Position numbers and translations under genes: made by a program. From Chitinophaga oryziterrae (GTDB taxonomy: Bacteria > Bacteroidota > Bacteroidia > Chitinophagales > Chitinophagaceae), in the NCBI RefSeq assembly GCF_009758125.1, contig NZ_WRXO01000006.1, forward strand, positions 248,001 to 312,000: a stretch of 64,000 nt of DNA, given 5' to 3'. Of this stretch, positions 17,680-28,000 are shown piece after piece. Position 1 is the stretch's first letter, and the number at the start of each line of letters is the position of its first letter. Below the pieces are notes generated by a model, which was not told the DNA's origin, did no database searches, and worked only from the letters and a program-made list of their open reading frames with translations.

Positions 17680-20600
17680 ATGAAGAGATTTTTATCCATA
17701 CTGTTTTTTATCTGCCTCCATTTTGCTGTTAATGCCCAATATATGACCGTGGAAGTGAAGGTGACCCGCCTTGGTACAAACTATACTGATGGGAATTCCT
17801 ATGGCTCAAGATTCCGTTTCTACAGGAATGTCTGGGATAATTACCCTTTGTACATCCAGGGGCAGCAATGTATTAAGAGAGACGAACGATTCGAATCGAA
17901 TGAGAATATCTTATTTTCTACATACACGACTTCTTATCAGTCATTTAAACTCATCCTGGTTACCCATGATGAAAGGAAATCCGGAAGCGATGACTGTACG
18001 GCACAAGGTGTTTCAACCATCACTACCAAACGGCCGGATACACACCAGGCAAGCGCGGAAATAACCATTAATCCCGCTGATCTTGCTCCTGGTGTATTCG
18101 TTCCTATGGGGCGTATGACTACCTGGGATGGCAGCACATGGGCATATGCAGAGTTAAGCGTTAGAGTACCGGTTCCAACTCCTTCATCACCGGTAATGAC
18201 AGAAGGTACCTCTGCCAGCAGCAATACCTTTTGCTCCAGTTCGAATGTAAAACTCGCCACAAATGTATCGCCGAATGCCAGCGGACTGCGTTATGCATGG
18301 CAGTATGCCGTACAGAATGAAGATTATTTAATACCTAATCCTGATAAATGCTTCTGTAATTATATAGATCCTTATAATGGTTGCGGTCAGTATGTAACTA
18401 CTACTACAGAAGGACAGGATGGTATTCCATATACATATACAGAGTGGGTACCCGGGTATGACTGTGATTATCCGGATGAGGTGTATACACATACCTGGCA
18501 TAACCTGACAATTACGAATGCGAATACAGATCCTTTTGGGAATTTTATACCGCAAAATGCTATATTCTCCACACCTATTACGGCTACTACAAATGCTTAT
18601 TTCAGGGTAAAGGCCTCCAGTACGGATGGCCTGGAAAGTGGGTTCTCGCCTGAAACGGGATATACATTCCAGCCTGCTCCACCAACTGTAAATGCCTCTC
18701 TGAAAACAACCACGCCTTCCTGTTATCATCAGAATAACGGTGTTATAAACCTGGCAGCAGGAGCTGTTACCAGCAGTTTTAGTGACATCCGCTGGATACT
18801 GAGAAAAGGTGCTAACAATACCGGCCCTTGTGATCCTGGTTTATCTACCGGGTCTTCCACCTGTGGAGATGTGGACTGGAGTGATGGCTCTGTGCCGAAA
18901 GGAAATGCTATCAATATAACAGGACTTGCCCCGGGCGATTACTCTTTATGGATATTGAATCCCGGTACTGATGCCGGTAACTGTTACACTCCTGTCAGCG
19001 TACACATCGATGAACTACAGGAACTGCAGATAACACCCGGCCAGAAGACGGACGTGAGTTGCTTTGGTATGGGAGATGGTAAAATAAATGTATCAGCCAG
19101 TGGTGGTAACGGTACGAATACCGGTTATTATTTTACGCTTACAAACAGTGCAGACCAGGTGATCCGTGCAGAACAACGTGCTTCGTCCAATGCGATGTTA
19201 TGGGAGAATCTGCCGGCAGGTTTCTATAAAGCACTGATGCATGATGGTACCTGTTCCGATATTAAAGTAGCTGATATTGAAGTGAAACAACCACCGGAAA
19301 TCGCTGGTAGTACAACGCCCGTACAGCCTGATTGTATGGGACCTGCAAATGGAAGTATAACAGTGACGGCTACCGGCGGAGGCACTACTTTCCTCTACAA
19401 TCTTTATAAGAACAATATTAAAGTACAATATTCGGCTGTGGTTACTGATCGCAGTTATACATTCAGCGGACTGGATGGGGGAGACTATAAAGCGGAAATC
19501 ATCAATCCGGATTATCCTGCCTGTGTTGGCTGGAGCGGTCTTCAGACATTGAATGCTGTAACGCCTTTGGCTTTGCAGCTTGCTGGGCGGGATTCCGTAA
19601 GCTGTAACGGTGGTAACGACGGACGCCTGTTGCTGACAGCCACAGGTGGTACCGGCAATTATCGTTTCGGCTTTACGGGTAATGACATTGATAATACTAC
19701 CGGTGAATTCAAGTCGCTGTCAGCAGGTACTTACAGTATCACGGTGCAGAATAAAGCACTCACCTGTAATGATAGTGAGGATGCGACCTTCACTGTATTC
19801 CAGCGTGCAGCCTTACAGGTAGTGATTGCACCAACGGAGATTTCCTGCCGGGGAGCTGTGAATGGAAAACTACAGGCAAATGTAACAGGTGGTTCCGGTT
19901 CCTGGAAGTATACCTGGCAGCAATTAAAGAATGGGACCTGGGAAGGCAGTCCATTCTGGTTTAGCACAGATAAACTGATAGAAGGATTGGAGCCAGGTAC
20001 TTACCGTGTCATCATTGATGATAATAAAGCAACAGGTTGTAGTATAACTTCTGCTGAAGTTACACTCACAGATCCTGAGCTGGTGGTAATATCAGACGTC
20101 ACCGTACACGATGCGGTATGCCTGGATGCAGGTGCATCTATCAGCATCACTGCTGCCGGTGGCGATGGTAATCTTACTTACGCTTACTCTACAGATGGTG
20201 GTGTTACTTATACTGATTTCACAGCTACCACCCCACTATATACAACTGCTGATTATACATTAAAAGTAACGGACGGTAATGGTTGCCGGGCAGATGCTGA
20301 CCATACATATTCAGTGATTCTGCCTCCCGCAGCGCTGGACTTTACCACGCAGTTATCCGCTTATAACGGATTTAATATTTCCTGTCTTGGCGCCGGAGAT
20401 GGCAGTATCACCGTTACGCCAACCGGCGGTAATGGTGGCGCTTACACAGGTTACCAGTATAAACTGGACGATGGTACATATCAATCTTCCGGTGTTTTCG
20501 ATCATCTCGTTGCCGGAACGTATACCGTAAGTGTAAAAGACGGCAGGGGATGTGTAGTCGCACATACAGTTGTGCTGCGTCAGCCTGCTATCATGATTGC

Positions 20601-23283
20601 GGCCGTGAAAACGGATATTGATTGTTATGGCAGTGCGACCGGTACGATCATTACCCGCATCAGCGGGGGAGCCGCCCCTTACAGCCTGACCATCAATGGC
20701 CGATCTGTTGCGGTGGACCAGCTTATCTCCAATCTGGCTCAGGGTGATTATACCCTGCATATCAGCGATGCAAATGGTTGTTCAAAAGATTCAGCTATCA
20801 GTATTGTATACACCTATCCGCAGTTACAACCTGCAGATATTATCGTGAATGATATCCGTTGTTACGGTACTACCGGTAATGTTGAATTGAATACGGCTGG
20901 TGGCGATGGTACTTATGCTTATACTATTATCAGCAATGGATCGTCTTATACAAGTGGGGGTGCATTGAATGCCGGAGACTACCGCTTCCGGGTTACGGAT
21001 GGTCATGGCTGTTCTGCAGACTTTACAAACACTGCGCATATTACAGCGCCGTCCGCACCTGTTACTTTCACTGCTGTTCTATCTGATTACAACGGGTACA
21101 ATGTTTCCTGTGTGGGTGGTAATAATGGTTATGCGATCATTACTCCAGTCGGTGGTAATGGCAGTACCTATACTGGTTACACCTTTACATTTGATAATGG
21201 CGCCTTTACAGATAACGCCACCGTACAGCTGATCAATGCCGGTGATCATGTTCTTAAAGTACAGGACGCAAGAGGATGTATCGCAGAGAATACGTACACC
21301 TTTACACAATCTCCTGTAGACCTGGGCATCAGCCTGGTGAGCAAACAGGATGTACAGTGTGCCATTGATCCAAATGGTAAACTGACTGTAGCGGGTAGCG
21401 GTGGAGTAGGTAGTCTGCAATACAGTATTGACGGTAAGAAATGGCAGGCTTCTCCTCTCTTTGAAAACCTGACGGCAGGTACTTACAACATCATCGTAAA
21501 AGATGCCAATGCGTGTAGTAAAACATTAGCCGTAGAGATCAATTCGCTGAACCCGGCTATACTGATAGACAATATCACCCTAAATGATATTATCTGTTAT
21601 GGTACGAAAGGTTCATTCACGATACAGTCGCATGGTGGTACAGGAACCTTACTCAGTCAGTATTCACTGAACGGTGGCGATTATATTACTTTCAATAATA
21701 GCACTGCGCTGGATGCAGGAGTGTATACCATACGCATTAAAGACGGGGCTGGCTGTAACTCCGCAGTAAGCAACCCGGTAAGTATTACGGCTCCTGCTGC
21801 TCCATTAAGTACGGTGATTACGCCATCTGCTTATAACGGTGTACAGGTATCCTGTTACGGATTAACAGATGGTAGTTTCTCTCTGGCTACAACAGGTGGT
21901 AACGGAAGCAGCTACACGGGGTACACCTATAGCGTGAACAATGCAGCTTATACAGCTAATAGCAGTTTTTCAGACTTAGCCGCAGGTACATATGCTGTGA
22001 AGATCAAAGATGCAAGAGGTTGTATCATCAATGAAAGTGTCACTTTACAACAACCGGATCCGCTTGCTATCAAAGTAACCGGCATACAGCACCTGGTATG
22101 TGGCGCTGATCCTACCGGTAAGATCACTGTATCAGCTACCGGTGGTACCAATCCATATACGTACAGCCTGGATGCCGACAACTGGCAGGCACAACCTGTA
22201 TTCACTGTGTTAACGTCCGGTGGTTATACCCTGATGGCAAAAGATGTGAACGGATGTGCTGCTCAGGTGAGTGCGACCGTTAATACACTATATCCTGCTA
22301 TCAGCGCTGTAGAGGATATCACGGCAGTACGCTGCTTCGGTGAATCGAATGGGGCCATCCGTGTAACAGTGAGCGGTGGCGACGGTGCTTATCAATACCA
22401 GTGGACGACCCCTGATCCGTTAAAAGTACCAGCCGGTAATTACACGCTTACCGTAACAGACGGTAAGAACTGTACACGTGCATTCAATTACACCGTTACA
22501 CAACCAGATGCGTTACAACTGGAATACAGTGCGCCTGCCATCTGCGACGGATTAGCAGAAGGGGTTATTACAGGCACTGCTACCGGTGGCACGGTCCCTT
22601 ACAGTTATGCTTCTGATAACAGTGGCTGGCAATCTGAAAATAGCTTTACCGGTCTTAATAAAGGCAGTCATACTATTACGGTGAAAGATGACAATGGCTG
22701 TATCGTTGCACACGATCTGAACATAGCTACGGTCAATATCAAACCTGAAGTGAACTTCCTGGTGGCTTCCCGTAAGAATGCACTGGATACGCTGATCGTA
22801 AAAGAAATCAGTGTACCTGCACCGGATGAAGTAAGCTGGAACTATGATGCCAGTGCTACCTTCCTGGGATATGACAATGGCATGCCGCTGATTAAATTCA
22901 GTAAGGCCGGTATTTACCCGGTCACCATGACTGCCCGCTTCGGACAATGCACGTATTCCCTGGAAAAGGATATCACTATTGCAGATTACGATCCGCTGGC
23001 CGGACCTTCATACGTTACGCCGGTGCATGTAATTGATACGGTGATGCTTTCGCCAAATCCTAACGACGGTAACTTCCAGTTCAAGGTAAAAATGAACAGG
23101 AAACAACAGGCCATTGTATGGGTGTACGATGTCAATGGCAGGATAGTAGACAAACGACAATATCCGCCTTCCTTACAGATCAGCGATCAGTTTAATCTGC
23201 CTAATGAGATCAGCAGTACTTATATACTGAGAGTGATCACGGAAAGTGAAAGCAGGGATGTACGTTTTATCATCAGCCATTAA
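17680..23283 (+). CDS. SprB-repeat surface protein with T9SS type A sorting domain (paralog 1)
   Basis: This 1867-residue protein has a signal peptide (FFICLHFAVNA-Q). Residues about 20-340 form a unique head with a cysteine-rich patch (KCFCNYIDPYNGCGQY). Then come about 15-16 SprB-type repeats, each with a Cys followed by G..(D/N)G.I.....GG.G (for example VSCNGGNDGRL). Last is an 80-90-residue T9SS sorting domain (MLSPNPNDGNFQFKVKMN on to YILRVITESESRDVRFIIS). It should be exported by T9SS and held on the cell surface as a long stalk. The repeats and tail are close to the protein encoded at 25032-30389, but the head is different. SprB itself is the large gliding adhesin of flavobacteria. Confidence 0.9.
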   Translation: MKRFLSILFFICLHFAVNAQYMTVEVKVTRLGTNYTDGNSYGSRFRFYRNVWDNYPLYIQGQQCIKRDERFESNENILFSTYTTSYQSFKLILVTHDERKSGSDDCTAQGVSTITTKRPDTHQASAEITINPADLAPGVFVPMGRMTTWDGSTWAYAELSVRVPVPTPSSPVMTEGTSASSNTFCSSSNVKLATNVSPNASGLRYAWQYAVQNEDYLIPNPDKCFCNYIDPYNGCGQYVTTTTEGQDGIPYTYTEWVPGYDCDYPDEVYTHTWHNLTITNANTDPFGNFIPQNAIFSTPITATTNAYFRVKASSTDGLESGFSPETGYTFQPAPPTVNASLKTTTPSCYHQNNGVINLAAGAVTSSFSDIRWILRKGANNTGPCDPGLSTGSSTCGDVDWSDGSVPKGNAINITGLAPGDYSLWILNPGTDAGNCYTPVSVHIDELQELQITPGQKTDVSCFGMGDGKINVSASGGNGTNTGYYFTLTNSADQVIRAEQRASSNAMLWENLPAGFYKALMHDGTCSDIKVADIEVKQPPEIAGSTTPVQPDCMGPANGSITVTATGGGTTFLYNLYKNNIKVQYSAVVTDRSYTFSGLDGGDYKAEIINPDYPACVGWSGLQTLNAVTPLALQLAGRDSVSCNGGNDGRLLLTATGGTGNYRFGFTGNDIDNTTGEFKSLSAGTYSITVQNKALTCNDSEDATFTVFQRAALQVVIAPTEISCRGAVNGKLQANVTGGSGSWKYTWQQLKNGTWEGSPFWFSTDKLIEGLEPGTYRVIIDDNKATGCSITSAEVTLTDPELVVISDVTVHDAVCLDAGASISITAAGGDGNLTYAYSTDGGVTYTDFTATTPLYTTADYTLKVTDGNGCRADADHTYSVILPPAALDFTTQLSAYNGFNISCLGAGDGSITVTPTGGNGGAYTGYQYKLDDGTYQSSGVFDHLVAGTYTVSVKDGRGCVVAHTVVLRQPAIMIAAVKTDIDCYGSATGTIITRISGGAAPYSLTINGRSVAVDQLISNLAQGDYTLHISDANGCSKDSAISIVYTYPQLQPADIIVNDIRCYGTTGNVELNTAGGDGTYAYTIISNGSSYTSGGALNAGDYRFRVTDGHGCSADFTNTAHITAPSAPVTFTAVLSDYNGYNVSCVGGNNGYAIITPVGGNGSTYTGYTFTFDNGAFTDNATVQLINAGDHVLKVQDARGCIAENTYTFTQSPVDLGISLVSKQDVQCAIDPNGKLTVAGSGGVGSLQYSIDGKKWQASPLFENLTAGTYNIIVKDANACSKTLAVEINSLNPAILIDNITLNDIICYGTKGSFTIQSHGGTGTLLSQYSLNGGDYITFNNSTALDAGVYTIRIKDGAGCNSAVSNPVSITAPAAPLSTVITPSAYNGVQVSCYGLTDGSFSLATTGGNGSSYTGYTYSVNNAAYTANSSFSDLAAGTYAVKIKDARGCIINESVTLQQPDPLAIKVTGIQHLVCGADPTGKITVSATGGTNPYTYSLDADNWQAQPVFTVLTSGGYTLMAKDVNGCAAQVSATVNTLYPAISAVEDITAVRCFGESNGAIRVTVSGGDGAYQYQWTTPDPLKVPAGNYTLTVTDGKNCTRAFNYTVTQPDALQLEYSAPAICDGLAEGVITGTATGGTVPYSYASDNSGWQSENSFTGLNKGSHTITVKDDNGCIVAHDLNIATVNIKPEVNFLVASRKNALDTLIVKEISVPAPDEVSWNYDASATFLGYDNGMPLIKFSKAGIYPVTMTARFGQCTYSLEKDITIADYDPLAGPSYVTPVHVIDTVMLSPNPNDGNFQFKVKMNRKQQAIVWVYDVNGRIVDKRQYPPSLQISDQFNLPNEISSTYILRVITESESRDVRFIISH

Positions 23284-23292
23284 CCTATAACT

Positions 23293-25026
23293 ATGAAGAG
23301 GATCATTATATTTTCTTTGCTGATAACAGCGCCTGTAGCATTAAATGCACAGGCGCTGGATCAGCTGGGTGTGAAAAAAGGCGTCACTATGAGTGGTTCC
23401 ATCAGCTCCAGCACTACTGCTTATAAAGCCAGTGGTATAGATAGCAGGCGCGATCCGCTGGCCTGGTACCTGAATGGGAATATCAACATCAACCTGTTCG
23501 GGTATGCGATGCCTTTTTCTTTCAGCTATAGTAATCAGGGAAAACACTATTCCCAGCCCTTTAATCAATTCCGTTTTGCACCTTCCTATAAATGGGCCAG
23601 GGCTTATATTGGAACTACCAGTATGAATTTTAGCAACTACACACTGGCCGGTCATCAGTTCAACGGGGTAGGGGTAGAATTAAGTCCGGATAAGTGGCGC
23701 ATCTCTGCTATGTACGGAACATTGCTGAAGGCAGTGCCTTTTGACGTACTGGTGCCGGATAGTTATAACCGGGCAGCATTTGAAAGAAAGGGCTATGGTT
23801 TGAAAGTGGGTTACGAGAATCAGGGTAATCTTTATAGTATGGCAGTATTCTCTGCAAAGGATGATCCGAAATCCATTCCTTATATTCCTGCTGATGCAAC
23901 TATTACTCCCAGACAAAATGTGGCCGTTGCTTTTAATGTGCGTCAGAGTATCATGCAACATGTATTTGTGGATGTAGAGTATTCCGTTTCAGCATTAAAC
24001 CGGGATGTGCGTTCAGAGAAAAATGCCTTTGACAGCAGCAGGGGAACATCCAATTTATTAAGTCACTTGTTAAAACCAACAAATACTACCCGCTATTTCG
24101 ACGCTGTACAGGCAGGTTTAGGGTACACGGGGACCAACTATACCATTCAGTTGCGTTATGAGCGTGTAGCGCCTGATTATGTCACATTAGGGGCATATAA
24201 TGTGGTGAACGATATGCGTAACATCACCATTTCACCTACTGTACAGCTATTCGGAGGTAAAGTGAACCTTACCGCCAATGCTGGTGTGCAGCAGAACAAC
24301 CTGGACCACAGCAAGACCAGTGACGCCAAACGTATAGTGGCCAATGTGAATGCGGGGATCATTCCCAATGAACATTGGGTGATCAATGGCGGTTATTCGA
24401 ACTTCAGCAGTTATACCCGCGTTCGTCCGCTGGTAGATCCTTATTTCAGCGCCCCGCTGGATACGCTCGACTTCTACCAGGTTAACAACACCTGCAACGG
24501 TATGCTGATGTACCGCATGGGTAATAAAGAAATCCAGCATGCCATCACACTGAATGCTTCATACCAGTATGCCAGTGATAAGAGCAGCGCACAGGATGCA
24601 GTAGCTAACCTCAGCAAATTCCTGACTACCAACGTCAGTTATTCATACAATGTACAGCCCCGCTCTATATCGGTAAGTGGTTCTGTGAATTACTACAAGA
24701 GCAATGCCGCGGCTGTTAATACTACCTTTATGGGGCCAGGTGTAAACGTGACGAAACAATACTTTGAGAAAACACTGCGCACCGGTTTGTCTGCCAACTA
24801 CAACATAACAAAGGCAACCGCAGAAGTACAGGGTGTCAGCAATGTAACGAACAGCTCGTTATTCAACACTGCCTTTAACATCAACTATTCTCCTAAAAAG
24901 AAAGAACAAAGCCATCAGGCTCATAATATCGGCGCTTCTGTAATGTGGCTGTTACGTGGGGCCACAGGTGCACAGAGAGGATATAACGAACTTACAAGCA
25001 CACTGAATTATACTTATTCATTCTGA
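23293..25026 (+). CDS. Outer-membrane beta-barrel protein of unknown family
   Basis: The 577-residue product has a signal peptide (MKRIIIFSLLITAPVALNAQ). After it come many alternating amphipathic strands and a final STLNYTYSF; the terminal Phe is the usual outer-membrane insertion signal. The segments NININLFGYAMPFSFSYSN and ALTARYEVAP-like strands fit a barrel of about 20 or more strands. It lies exactly between the two SprB paralogs, 9 bases after one and 5 bases before the other, so all are one transcript. Possible roles are an anchor or export pore for the stalk proteins; neither is proven. I do not recognise a named family. Confidence 0.75.
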   Translation: MKRIIIFSLLITAPVALNAQALDQLGVKKGVTMSGSISSSTTAYKASGIDSRRDPLAWYLNGNININLFGYAMPFSFSYSNQGKHYSQPFNQFRFAPSYKWARAYIGTTSMNFSNYTLAGHQFNGVGVELSPDKWRISAMYGTLLKAVPFDVLVPDSYNRAAFERKGYGLKVGYENQGNLYSMAVFSAKDDPKSIPYIPADATITPRQNVAVAFNVRQSIMQHVFVDVEYSVSALNRDVRSEKNAFDSSRGTSNLLSHLLKPTNTTRYFDAVQAGLGYTGTNYTIQLRYERVAPDYVTLGAYNVVNDMRNITISPTVQLFGGKVNLTANAGVQQNNLDHSKTSDAKRIVANVNAGIIPNEHWVINGGYSNFSSYTRVRPLVDPYFSAPLDTLDFYQVNNTCNGMLMYRMGNKEIQHAITLNASYQYASDKSSAQDAVANLSKFLTTNVSYSYNVQPRSISVSGSVNYYKSNAAAVNTTFMGPGVNVTKQYFEKTLRTGLSANYNITKATAEVQGVSNVTNSSLFNTAFNINYSPKKKEQSHQAHNIGASVMWLLRGATGAQRGYNELTSTLNYTYSF

Positions 25027-25031
25027 CGCCT

Positions 25032-28000
25032 ATGAAAAACGTTGTTATTATTGTCATTACGGGGATGTTCTCAATATTGTATAATGTTGAAGTATATGGT
25101 CAATTTTCTGCTCCTACAAACCTTTATGTGTGTGTGGATTACGGCTGGAGTTCTTCTGGCTCTGTAAAGCTTAGCAGTGGCGAATATATGGGAGGCACCA
25201 GTTACAGGCCATCAACAGGTACAGGGGTTGTATATGTTGGAACTATTTCATCTACCCCGACGTTCTATTTGATACTTAATAACAATGATGCAAGTGCGAG
25301 TGATCAGTTTAATAGTACAGATATTTATCCTGTTGGGAGTGGACTCACCGGCCCCACTATACCTTTTTATGGGGACATTAAAGGCTGGAGCAATGATAAA
25401 TATGTAAGGTTTGTCTATGAAATGCCGGCCCCTAATACAATGACAGTTACTTCTCCCGCTTCTTCCGGTCAGTTTTGCTCGAATCAGGTGATAATACTTA
25501 ACAGCAATAATAACTTTCCGATAATGAATGATCTGTATGTTACCCAGCATATCGTCATAGAATATAATGTCAGTGGCTCTTCTGCATGGAAATCAATAGA
25601 TTCTATCGGGTATTCATATTATACCGGATTTTATCCGGAAAATGTTATTCCTGAGATACAATCCACTCAGCAAAACATACGTTTCAGGTGCAGGCAGAAG
25701 GCGGTATATGCGGATGCAACCTATTACTCACCCTATAGCACACCAACAGCCTACTATACGATCTTCCCTCCGCCACCGAATACAGATCAGAGCAAAATTA
25801 TTGTCACACCTGCCTGTTATGGTCAGTCAAACGGGAAAATAACCATACAGGGCAGTGATATCAGGGCCGGATATGCAAATATGCGCTGGATTCTGCGCCC
25901 GGGTTCTACCTCAAGCCCCTGCGATCCCAGTCTGAGTGTCGGGTCTTCCAATTGCGGTGATATTGTGGACTGGAGTGATGGTGTTAAACCGGTATCAGAT
26001 GGCGTGAATGCAACGAATATTGCTCCCGGTACCTATTCTTTATGGCTGGTAAGTCCGGGTGGGACCATTGGTAATTGTATCAGGGCCTTCACCGTTACAG
26101 TACCTCAACTAACGGAATTATCTATCAGTAATAATACTGCGCAAACTACAAATGTTTCCTGTTATGGCGGATCTAATGGAAGCATTGGTGTAACAGCCGC
26201 CGGTGGGGATGGTGGCAGTACCGGTTATTATTTTACTTTAAATACATTGGCAGGAACAACAGTGAGTGCAGAACAGCATACTGCTGCCACAAATATGTTA
26301 TGGCAGAACCTGCCCGCAGGAGATTATGTTGTTCAGGTAAGAGATGGCACCTGCTCAGTTATTAAAACATTGAATGTTACATTAACGCAGCCTGCACAGA
26401 TCACAGGGTCTGTAACAACGGTCAATCCCACCTGTGCCAATCCGGGTAATGGAAGTATAGGAGTGACAGCCAACGGTACTGCTGTAAACTACACTTTCAA
26501 CTTATATGAAGGGGCTGTGTTGGCAAAAACATCCGGACGGACTACCGCAAATAACTATTCATTTAATGACCTGGCAGATGGTAATTATACTGTTGAAATC
26601 ATCAATGCAGACTATGCAAGTTGTGCTGGCTGGACTACCTCCGCAACGCTCACTGCTGCATCCATCCTTTCCTTACAACTGACGGCAAGAGATTCTGTAA
26701 GTTGTAACGGTGGTAATGACGGAAGGTTAGCGTTTTCCGGTAATGGTGGATCTGGTAGTTATCAGTACACGATAGGTGCTGTAACCAATACAACCGGTGA
26801 GTTTACCGGATTATCAGCCGGTGATTATACCGTTTTACTTAAAAACCAGGGAACAGGTTGTAATGATGAAGTGGTGCAGGCATTTACTGTATTTCAGAGA
26901 GCACCATTACAGGTATCATTACAAAAAACAGCTATTACCTGCAACGGGGCGAATAATGCTATATTAAAAGCAGTTGTTACCGGTGGCTCTGCAGATTATA
27001 AATATACCTGGCAGCAATATCAGGCAGGTGCCTGGGTGGGAAACAGCTTCTGGTTCAGTACCGACAATACTATTGAAGGACTTGGTCCCGGTACTTACCG
27101 CGTGATCATCAGTGATAATAAGTCGGTAGGGTGTACCGTTACTTCAGATCAGACTACGTTCACGGACCCTTCGCCTGTAACCATTTCAGGTGTGACCGTA
27201 CACGATGCTGTCTGCCTTGCGGATGGGGCCTCCATCAATATTACTGCCGCCGGCGGAGATGGTAATTTCTCCTATGCATATTCAACAGATGGTGGCAGTA
27301 ACTTTACCGGTTTTACTGCGGGTACAGCATTGTATACGAACGGTGATTATACATTAAAAGTGACCGATGGCAACAATTGTACAGCTACTGCCTCCACGAC
27401 ATATAAGGTTACATTACCTGCAGTAGCGCTGGACTTTACTACCCAGCTCTCCGGGTATAACGGGTTTAATATTTCCTGCTCCGGACAAAATGATGGTCGT
27501 ATCAATATTACTGCGTCAGGTGGAAACGGAGGTACCTATACCGGGTATCAATACAAATTGAATAACGGCGTTTATCAAACCGGCAATGTTTTCGATCACC
27601 TCTCGGCAGGCACATATACCGTAAGTGTAAAAGATGGAAGAGGTTGCGAAATATCTCATACCGTTATCCTGCATGAACCTGCTATCATGATCTCTGCTGT
27701 AAAAACTGATATTGATTGTTATGGTAGTTCTACCGGTACAATTATTACCAGTATCAATGGTGGAGCGGCGCCTTACAGCCTTACTGTAAATGGCAGATCT
27801 GTTCCGGTAAATCAGCTTATCTCCGGACTTTCACAGGGAGATTACATCCTGCATATCAGTGATGCGAATGGCTGTACAAAGGATTCGGGTATCAGTATTG
27901 TATATACCAGGCCTCAGTTAAACCCGGCAGGTCTTGTACTGAGCGATATTCAGTGTTATGGTACTACCGGTAGCGTTACACTGAATGCAACTGGCGGCGA

